From DATIJJ01 sp039936115 (GTDB lineage: Bacteria; Pseudomonadota; Gammaproteobacteria; DSM-16500): a stretch of 22,034 nucleotides of DNA. The stretch covers positions 1 through 22,034 of the forward strand of contig JBDTIZ010000161.1 of NCBI GenBank assembly GCA_039936115.1. The letters run 5' to 3'. Position 1 is the first letter of the stretch. Every line of letters starts with the position of its first letter. The position numbers and the translations under genes were made by a program. The notes below the pieces were generated by a model, which saw only the letters and a program-made list of their open reading frames with translations, was not told the origin of the DNA and did not search any database. Positions 16,598 through 22,034 of the stretch are shown here, one piece after another.

Positions 16598-17698
16598 CTA
16601 GGGTTTGCGCAAACGAAGTCGCAATCCAACATTAGGTCGAGGTGTTGTATAAGAATGCTCAGCTTGTTGAACTTTGACTTCGGGCACTGATGGTGCTGAA
16701 AACAAACCATTTCTTAATTCAGCAACTATGCTCGCATGATCCGTGACATCGTCTCCATTTTCATCTTTCAACCAAATCATTCTTGTCTTTGCTTCAAACT
16801 GATCGCTATCTTTCGATTGAAAAATACCATCCAGAATAGCAGCTGGCTTTTTATCTGGTGCAGATCGATATGTTCCTGCGGTCACAGTATCAGCGGCATT
16901 ATAATTAAGAGGTCTATTGAACTTAATTTGAGAAAACAACCCATGCTGTCCAGGCAATATATTCTTGTCCGTCAGCACTTCTTTTTCTGAATTAAGCACT
17001 ATATTGAAATCACCCGCTAACAATGTGCCGCCATAGATCAAGCTGGAACCTTCCGGCGGGAGCTTAGCCCAACGTTGCATTTTTTTACTGAGAAATGCAA
17101 ATTGTTCATCTCGACGTTGAATGTCGCTTAAAGCACCTTGACAAAATAATTGTGATAATCGCTTTAGAAAACTCTCACCGCAAAGCCCATTTTCTGCTGT
17201 ATCTGAGTGAACATGACAATTGATTACGGTAGTAAACGTATCTGGATTCATTTTAATTTTTAACATTTGTGGTCCTTTACCACCGAGCCACTCTTCACTG
17301 CAGGTATGTCGTGGAAATGAAGCCGCATAATAATCCACTATTTCATAGCGACTAAAGACCATTACACCGCCTTTCATTAAGATGCAGTTGGATCTTCCTA
17401 CACCTCGAGCTGAACTCAGATATTTTTCACTGAGCATCCGCTGAAAATAATTTGCGATGGGAATACTCCACGCTTCCTGCAAAATCACTAGATCGTAATT
17501 ATTTGCGAGAATATGTTTGACTATGGCTTTCGCGCGATGCGCGTTGGATTTTAAATTGCTCGAATTAAGTTGAAAACCACATAATGTAGGCAAAGTTGCT
17601 ATATTAAGACTAAATATCAAAGGCACATAACGCGCTTCATTCTTTTTATTCTGAAATGAAGAAGATAATCCATCGAGAATTTTCGCAGTTCTCATCAT
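16598..17698 (-). CDS. Endonuclease/exonuclease/phosphatase-fold protein, sphingomyelinase-like
   Basis: The 366-aa protein carries the metal-dependent phosphodiesterase motifs in order: Asn32 (SLNIATLPT), Glu75 (LVILQEAWS), His162/His164 (NCHVHSD), Asp230-Asn232 (AGDFNIVL) and Asp320-His321 (VTDHAS). The stretch KGGVMVFSR and the WLGGKGPQML segment recall neutral sphingomyelinases. The His motif corresponds to their THLHA. No signal peptide is seen: the N-terminus is MMRTAKILDG. So secretion, if any, would need a dedicated system. The C-terminus, after about residue 330, is unmatched and ends in LRLRLRKP. AAAGGA precedes the ATG. Substrate could equally be another phospholipid, inositol phosphate or nucleic acid; sphingomyelinase is the best guess from motifs. 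It lies upstream of the Hsp70-like gene. Confidence 0.8.
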   Translation of the reverse strand: MMRTAKILDGLSSSFQNKKNEARYVPLIFSLNIATLPTLCGFQLNSSNLKSNAHRAKAIVKHILANNYDLVILQEAWSIPIANYFQRMLSEKYLSSARGVGRSNCILMKGGVMVFSRYEIVDYYAASFPRHTCSEEWLGGKGPQMLKIKMNPDTFTTVINCHVHSDTAENGLCGESFLKRLSQLFCQGALSDIQRRDEQFAFLSKKMQRWAKLPPEGSSLIYGGTLLAGDFNIVLNSEKEVLTDKNILPGQHGLFSQIKFNRPLNYNAADTVTAGTYRSAPDKKPAAILDGIFQSKDSDQFEAKTRMIWLKDENGDDVTDHASIVAELRNGLFSAPSVPEVKVQQAEHSYTTPRPNVGLRLRLRKP

Positions 17699-17783
17699 CT
17701 ATTCCTTTGATGAAATGATATGAGTCATCTTATTCTTATATAGTGTGAAAATAAAGAAATGACACTCTATCTATGCCAGGATG

Positions 17784-17818
17784 GATCTGTCATTTCCGCC
17801 TTCGTGGAATGACAGATC
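17784..17818. repeat. Palindrome downstream of tdk
   Basis: Arms of 11 bp (GATCTGTCATT and its complement) surround TCCGCCTTCGTGG, a degenerate member of the GTCATTCCCGC family seen at 6729-6825. On the minus strand it lies 13 bp beyond the tdk stop codon, where it could act as a 3' hairpin; no T run follows it. Confidence 0.7.
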
Positions 17819-17830
17819 TTACAAAAGAGT

Positions 17831-18412
17831 TTATTTCTCATGCGCTTCATTAAAGTGTTTACGACACATGGCAATATAACGCTCATTACCACCAATCTGA
17901 ATTTGTTCGCCTTTTTTGACAATTTCTCCATTTGCATCTATCCGCGCATTCATAATGGCTTTTTTTCCACAATGACAAATGGTTTTAATTTCAATAATAT
18001 TATCGGCTAAAATTAATAAATATTGGCTACCAGGAAAAGGTTCGCCCTGAAAATCACTGCGTAATCCATAAGTCAAAACAGGGATATTGAGTTTATCTAC
18101 AATACGGGTTAATTGAATCACTTGTTGTTTTGTTAAAAATTGCGCTTCATCGACTAAGATGCATTTTATCTTGGGATTGTTGGCTATTTTTTCGTGCGCA
18201 TATGTAAAGAAATCAAATTGATTATCGAAAGAATACGCTTCCGCATTTAAACCGATTCGCGATGAAATTTTATTTTTACCAAACCGAACATCAATAATCG
18301 GCGTAAACAATAGCGTTTCCATATCGCGTTCAATATAGTTATACGCCGATTGAAGTAAAATTGTGCTTTTACCCGCATTCATTGCTGAATAATAAAAATA
18401 AAGCTTGGCCAT
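17831..18412 (-). CDS. tdk: Thymidine kinase (type II)
   Basis: Tdk phosphorylates thymidine to dTMP in the pyrimidine salvage pathway. The 193-aa protein closely resembles E. coli Tdk (205 aa). P-loop SAMNAGKST is at 9-17, and VDEAQF holds the catalytic Glu89. Zinc ligands are Cys146, Cys148, Cys183 and His186 (CHCG and CRKH). The thymidine-binding region GGNERYIAMC is intact. I choose MAKLYFYYSAMN as the start, with CAGGAG upstream, over a start six codons earlier. The divergent LOG-family gene starts 51 bp away, so the two share a short control region. Confidence 0.96.
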   Translation of the reverse strand: MAKLYFYYSAMNAGKSTILLQSAYNYIERDMETLLFTPIIDVRFGKNKISSRIGLNAEAYSFDNQFDFFTYAHEKIANNPKIKCILVDEAQFLTKQQVIQLTRIVDKLNIPVLTYGLRSDFQGEPFPGSQYLLILADNIIEIKTICHCGKKAIMNARIDANGEIVKKGEQIQIGGNERYIAMCRKHFNEAHEK

Positions 18413-18463
18413 TAAAATCTCCTGTTGCAAAATTACGTCATATTATCTCATCAGGTCTCACTA

Positions 18464-19051
18464 ATGAAGAAAATCAAAACGCTTTGTGTCTTCTGCGGCG
18501 CAAGCAAAGGAATATCACCGATTTATGCCGAAGCAGCGCGTCAATTAGCAGATGTCATTTTAGCCGCAGATATGACATTGGTATACGGTGGTGGCAACGT
18601 AGGCTTAATGGGCGAATTGGCACACCATATGACGACTTCCGGTGGAAAAATCATCGGAGTTATGCCGGATTTTTTAATTAAAAATGAAATTGCTCATACG
18701 GAATTATCTGAATTTCATATTGTGGATTCAATGAGCGCTAGAAAAACTCTGATTACAGAACTATCGGATGCCTTTGTCTTGTTACCCGGGGGCATTGGAT
18801 CGTTAGATGAATTTTTCGAAATAATCACTTTGTCTCAAGTGGGTCTACACAACAAACCACGCGGTATTTTAAATACCGCGCATTACTATGATGATTTGCT
18901 TAAATTTCTCGATCATTCTGTGAAAGAACAATTTTGGAATTCTGAAAATCGTGATCGAATAATTATTGAAGAAAATCCACAAGAATTAGTCAATGGTCTT
19001 TTAAATTATAATGCGCCGCTGTTCGATCGTTGGAATACGGTTACAGTGTGA
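18464..19051 (+). CDS. LOG family protein (cytokinin riboside 5'-monophosphate phosphoribohydrolase-like)
   Basis: LOG-family enzymes cleave nucleoside 5'-monophosphates, including AMP and cytokinin ribotides, to base and ribose phosphate. The 195-aa protein has YGGGNVGLMG at 41-50, GVMPDFL at 65-71, Arg93-Lys94, and PGGIGSLDE at 108-116. The usual motif is PGGxGTxxE; here the Thr is Ser, while the Glu is kept. A start at MKKIKTLCVFCGAS fits the family; the in-frame ATG 13 codons earlier falls in the divergent promoter region. Its stop is 10 bp from that of the convergent DUF924 gene. The biological substrate in bacteria like this is not known. Confidence 0.9.
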   Translation: MKKIKTLCVFCGASKGISPIYAEAARQLADVILAADMTLVYGGGNVGLMGELAHHMTTSGGKIIGVMPDFLIKNEIAHTELSEFHIVDSMSARKTLITELSDAFVLLPGGIGSLDEFFEIITLSQVGLHNKPRGILNTAHYYDDLLKFLDHSVKEQFWNSENRDRIIIEENPQELVNGLLNYNAPLFDRWNTVTV

Positions 19052-19061
19052 TTTTTTTTGC

Positions 19062-19652
19062 TTACGCATTTTTCAGAAATGCAACTTCCTCTTTGGTTGA
19101 TTTACGCCCCAAAATAGTATTGCGCTGTGGAAATCTTCCAAATTCCTTTATTACGCGGAAATGCGCATACGCATAAGCAAGAAATAATTGATACACTTGA
19201 GTCGTTTCCGTCATTGAGAGTGAAACTAAATTTTGAAATAAACGAATCGACTGTTCTTGGCGTTCAGAATTTTCTGAATGAACCAATGGCATATAAAAGA
19301 AAACTCGCTCGATCAAGGTTAGAGAATGATCCATAGCTGCTTCTAGACCTTCTAAACACAATCGTTGCGCTTGTTCATCATAAGCAAAAGCATCGGCAGA
19401 ATTACGGTACATGCTTCGAGAAAATTGATCCAACAAAATGATAAGTGCTAATCGTCCGCGCGGTGATTCAGCCCACTTATCCAAATCACCCGTCGTTGCT
19501 GATTCATATTCGGATTTATACTCTTGAAGCAAACTTAATTTTAATTTTTCATTTTCACCAAACCACAGATTAGTACGATCACTTGTCGGCAAATCTGCAT
19601 GACCTAAATCGCCAAACCAAAAACTTAAAAGATCATGAATTTTGTCTGTCAT
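19062..19652 (-). CDS. DUF924 family protein
   Basis: The 196-aa product matches the DUF924 pattern throughout. FWFGDLG lies near the N-terminus, then a GRLALIILLDQFSR helix, a DAFAYDEQA segment, FFYMPLVHSE, and near the C-terminus GRFPQRNTILGR with ST and EE after it. The family is all-helical and TPR-like and has no settled biochemical role. The start codon has GGGG about 6 nt upstream. It converges on the LOG gene with only 10 bp between stops; no terminator is obvious apart from a T run right after the LOG stop. Confidence 0.92.
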   Translation of the reverse strand: MTDKIHDLLSFWFGDLGHADLPTSDRTNLWFGENEKLKLSLLQEYKSEYESATTGDLDKWAESPRGRLALIILLDQFSRSMYRNSADAFAYDEQAQRLCLEGLEAAMDHSLTLIERVFFYMPLVHSENSERQEQSIRLFQNLVSLSMTETTQVYQLFLAYAYAHFRVIKEFGRFPQRNTILGRKSTKEEVAFLKNA

Positions 19653-19674
19653 GAACCGCCCCTATTTTTTTACT

Positions 19675-19711
19675 ATTATAGTATCAGCATAGCATAAAAT
19701 CTGATTCAAGG
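19675..19711 (-). promoter_or_regulatory. Probable promoter of the DUF924 gene
   Basis: The minus strand shows a perfect TATAAT (19680-19675), and about 20 bp further upstream TTGAAT, which pairs better with TGATAC at 17-bp spacing. Either gives a short leader before the ATG at 19652. Confidence 0.4.
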
Positions 19712-19767
19712 GTTGTGGCTTTACCGCTGATCAATGTTTTTAACTTGCTGATTTATTTAAAATGATT

Positions 19768-20661
19768 CTAAACTGTTTGTTTTTTTGCACAGATAGCGGC
19801 GAGCAATTGCGCGATTAGTTTTTCAGTCATTTGATTTTTATCAAAACGTGGATTAAATTCTGCAATTTCCGCACCGATCAAACGCTCATCTTGTGCTAAA
19901 CCCGTTAAAACTTGGCACAATTCTTTGGCTGCCAGACCATCAGGCTCCGCAACGCCCGTCCCAGGTGCATCGGCTGGATCCATGCTATCAATATCAATAC
20001 TGATGCCGTATCCTGCTGTGCCATGCGTTGCAATTTTAATAGCATCCGCCAAAACAGCTTTAAGACCACGCTGCTTCACTTCAGGCATATAAAATATTCG
20101 AACATTGAGTTTATCGAGTAATTCGACTTCACCTTGTTCAAAACTACGCACACCAATTAAGCACACATGCTCTGGACGAAATTTGGTAAATTCACCCGCC
20201 ATGTTTATCAATGCGCTGCTGCCCGCGCCGAGCAAACAAGCCATAGGCATACCATGCAAGTTGCCGGTTTCTGAAGTCTCCGGCGTATGACTATCCATAT
20301 GCGCATCAATCCAAATCAGTCCTAATGGACCTTGATCGTGCTTACTTGCTGAGGCAGCACTCCAAGTACCTATGGCAGATGTATGGTCGCCACCAATGAC
20401 GGTAAAAAATTTTTCTTGTTGGATTAGCTTAATCACCTCATCCGCCAATGCTTGGCAAGCTTCTGTGACGATAGCTAATTTAGAGTGATTTTGTGTATCC
20501 CGCTTAATAGTTGTCTGCCAATAATAGGGAATTTCCTGTTCTTTCAACGCGAGTAAGCAAGAGGAATGCTGCATCACATCAGGCCCCTCTCCACTTCCCT
20601 CTTTCGAGCCAGCGATTCCAGAGGCATATCCGAGTAGATAGACAGTTTTGTCAGTTTGCAT
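19768..20661 (-). CDS. Arginase/ureohydrolase family enzyme, probably arginase
   Basis: These binuclear manganese enzymes hydrolyse guanidino compounds; arginase makes ornithine and urea from arginine. All metal ligands are visible: His93 (GGDHTSAIGT), Asp119, His121 and Asp123 (WIDAHMD), and Asp223 and Asp225 (SIDIDSMDP). The arginine-specific loop SETGNLHGMP resembles the SxGNxHGxP of arginases. The following APGTGVAEPDGL is more like the PGTGTPEPGG of agmatinases, so the substrate is not certain. Length 297 aa is typical. The upstream site is a weak GAGAG. It diverges from the DAHP synthase gene with 93 bp between starts. No arginine or urea genes adjoin. Confidence 0.9.
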   Translation of the reverse strand: MQTDKTVYLLGYASGIAGSKEGSGEGPDVMQHSSCLLALKEQEIPYYWQTTIKRDTQNHSKLAIVTEACQALADEVIKLIQQEKFFTVIGGDHTSAIGTWSAASASKHDQGPLGLIWIDAHMDSHTPETSETGNLHGMPMACLLGAGSSALINMAGEFTKFRPEHVCLIGVRSFEQGEVELLDKLNVRIFYMPEVKQRGLKAVLADAIKIATHGTAGYGISIDIDSMDPADAPGTGVAEPDGLAAKELCQVLTGLAQDERLIGAEIAEFNPRFDKNQMTEKLIAQLLAAICAKKQTV

Positions 20662-20712
20662 AAAATTACTCTCATATTTTTTATTGTATGTTTAAATTAA
20701 CCCTCTCTCAGT

Positions 20713-20718
20713 TATAAT
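20713..20718 (+). promoter_or_regulatory. -10 element for the DAHP synthase gene
   Basis: A perfect TATAAT stands 36 bp before the ATG at 20755; the matching -35 (about GTTTAA) is poor. A second TATACT at 20739-20744 would leave almost no leader. No ribosome site is evident in 20743-20754, so translation may start from a weak or leaderless context. Confidence 0.4.
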
Positions 20719-20754
20719 TCACCATCATAACTTTGAGATATACTAGCCACCGCT

Positions 20755-21849
20755 ATGCTAGAAAAATATAATGACATAAGAATCCAGTCACAAAAACCTT
20801 TAATTAGCCCTTCTATGCTATTTAAAGAATTTCCTGTTGACTCAAATTTGACCAATAAAATAGCACAGTTTAGACATACTGCCCGCAGGATTATCCAGGG
20901 TCAAGACGATCGTCTTCTTGTCATTGTGGGACCTTGTTCCATTCATGATGTGAAAGCCGCATTAGAATTTGCTGAAAAATTAACGCGTGCCGCGACACAA
21001 TACGAGGATGATCTTTTCCTCATCATGCGAGTTTATTTTGAAAAACCGCGCACAACGATTGGTTGGAAGGGATTAATCAATGATCCGCGATTAGATAATT
21101 CATTTGATGTGAATTATGGATTAGCATTGGCTAGAAAATTATTAATTGATTTGAATGAACTAAATGTACCGGCTGGCACAGAATTTTTGGACACGATTAT
21201 CCCACAATATTTAAGCGAGCTAATTTCCTGGAGTGCGATTGGTGCGCGCACATCAGAAAGCCAATTGCATAGAGAACTGGCTTCTGGATTATCAACGCCT
21301 GTTGGATTTAAAAATAGTACGGATGGAAATATTCAAATTGCAATTGACGCCGTAAACGCTGCACGTCATCCGCATCATTTTCTAAGTATTGCAAACGATG
21401 GTTCGCCTGTTATTCTCAATACGACTGGAAATAATTTTTGTCATATTATTTTGCGCGGCTCGAATGACCAAACCAATTATTCGATAAACCAGATCAATGC
21501 GGCGGCAAAATTGTTAAAAAATATTGAACAAAGACCACATTTAATGGTGGATTGCAGTCATGGCAATAGTATGAGACATCATCAAAATCAACTTATCGCT
21601 GCACGCTCCGTGGCTGAGCAAATTAAACAAGGATCAACCGTGATTAGTGGGGTCATGCTCGAAAGTAATTTGATAGCTGGTAATCAGCGATTAGAACCTA
21701 ATAGCACGTTGAATTATGGACAGAGTATTACGGATGAATGTATTGCATGGGATGAGACAGTGCCGTTGTTGCATGAGTTAGCGTGCGCGGTGCGTGAGCG
21801 TAGACGGTTAAAATCATGTAAGTCGGTTAAAAAACTTTGTCATGTCTAA
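20755..21849 (+). CDS. 3-deoxy-7-phosphoheptulonate (DAHP) synthase, type I AroF/AroG/AroH class
   Basis: The enzyme condenses phosphoenolpyruvate with erythrose 4-phosphate in the first step of the shikimate pathway. The 364-aa sequence tracks the E. coli isozymes closely. Metal-binding Cys61 is in VGPCSIHD, at the same number as in AroG. MRVYFEKPRTTIGWKGLIND, SWSAIGARTSESQ, HRELASGLSTPVGFKN, MVDCSHGNS and GVMLESNLIAGNQ follow. VDCSHGNS matches AroF/AroH more than AroG, but I cannot assign which amino acid inhibits it. The C-terminal tail after CAVRERR is about 13 residues longer than usual and lysine/cysteine-rich. An in-frame stop just upstream makes 20755 the earliest ATG; it lacks a good ribosome site. 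Confidence 0.95.
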   Translation: MLEKYNDIRIQSQKPLISPSMLFKEFPVDSNLTNKIAQFRHTARRIIQGQDDRLLVIVGPCSIHDVKAALEFAEKLTRAATQYEDDLFLIMRVYFEKPRTTIGWKGLINDPRLDNSFDVNYGLALARKLLIDLNELNVPAGTEFLDTIIPQYLSELISWSAIGARTSESQLHRELASGLSTPVGFKNSTDGNIQIAIDAVNAARHPHHFLSIANDGSPVILNTTGNNFCHIILRGSNDQTNYSINQINAAAKLLKNIEQRPHLMVDCSHGNSMRHHQNQLIAARSVAEQIKQGSTVISGVMLESNLIAGNQRLEPNSTLNYGQSITDECIAWDETVPLLHELACAVRERRRLKSCKSVKKLCHV

Positions 21850-21852
21850 ATT

Positions 21853-21993
21853 TGTCATTCCCGCTGAGGTGGACTGAATGGTCCCGGCCTTCGCGCACTA
21901 GCATCCGGTAAATTAGTATAGATATTAAACACTCTTGAGAAAGCACTGTAACCGCATCTTACTCTGTCACCCCGCACTTGTTGCGGGGTCTGG
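21853..21993. repeat. Right-end repeat cluster
   Basis: Three elements abut after the DAHP synthase gene. 21853-21892 is a decayed GTCATTCCCGC element. 21893-21932 is the inverted partner of 1-40 (39 of 40). 21965-21993 is a copy of the 29-nt arm at 14101-14129 (28 of 29), beginning TGTCACCCCGCACTTG. The last 41 bases of the window are AT-rich and show nothing else. Confidence 0.85.
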
Positions 21994-22034
21994 AATACAA
22001 AACATACATACAGACATTTAAAAAAATAAAAATG

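Noticed and set aside
1..21932. Composite transposon or island bounded by the terminal inverted 40-mers
   Set aside because: No transposase, integrase or tRNA site lies inside, most contents are core metabolic genes, and similar repeats are scattered within the window.

Overview
The window is A+T-rich chromosomal DNA from a gammaproteobacterium. Three things point to a host-associated member of the order Legionellales (Coxiella/Legionella/Aquicella-like). There is a tiny lysine/alanine-repeat histone H1-like protein, a 2154-residue protein carrying a CE-clan (Ulp1-like) cysteine-protease signature of the kind found in secreted effectors, and a high density of short palindromic repeats between genes. 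Housekeeping genes (tdk, ribD, kdpFABC, pilT, aroF/G/H-type) are clearly gammaproteobacterial. The genus is an inference; no rRNA or tRNA is present to settle it.

Layout. Positions 1-119 hold repeat debris. 120-6584 (-) is the giant putative effector, with a PmrA-type box (two YTTAAK hexamers 5 bp apart) about 85 bp upstream of its start codon. A large inverted repeat separates it from ribD (6861-7922, -). Divergent from ribD is a potassium-uptake operon (8134-12792, +): a 32-aa membrane peptide, then kdpF, kdpA, kdpB and kdpC, with overlapping or tightly spaced genes and no kdpDE sensor pair nearby. A solitary pilT follows (12894-13967, +). From 13968 to 14667 there is no gene but a strikingly organised nest of repeats: a 21-bp tandem array, a 29-bp inverted pair, a 26-bp perfect hairpin inside it, and a further hairpin. 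The histone-like gene lies at 14668-14874 (-).

From 15279 to 17698 (-) an endonuclease/exonuclease/phosphatase-fold protein with sphingomyelinase-like motifs precedes a YegD-type Hsp70 homologue, probably as one transcript. Thymidine kinase (-) and a LOG-family nucleosidase (+) are divergent. A DUF924 protein (-) converges on the LOG gene. An arginase-family enzyme (-) and a type I DAHP synthase (+) are divergent. The right end again holds repeats, including an inverted copy of the 40-bp sequence found at the extreme left end.

How the genes relate: the kdp genes form one membrane pump. ribD, tdk, arginase-family and DAHP synthase are unrelated metabolic genes. The giant protein, the sphingomyelinase-like protein and the histone-like protein are the genes most likely tied to life inside a host cell. 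The strongest candidate for something undescribed is the giant protein, which appears to carry one complete CE-type catalytic tetrad (H896/D916/Q961/C967) and a second, incomplete CE-like half near its C-terminus (HW 2071-2072, D2090).
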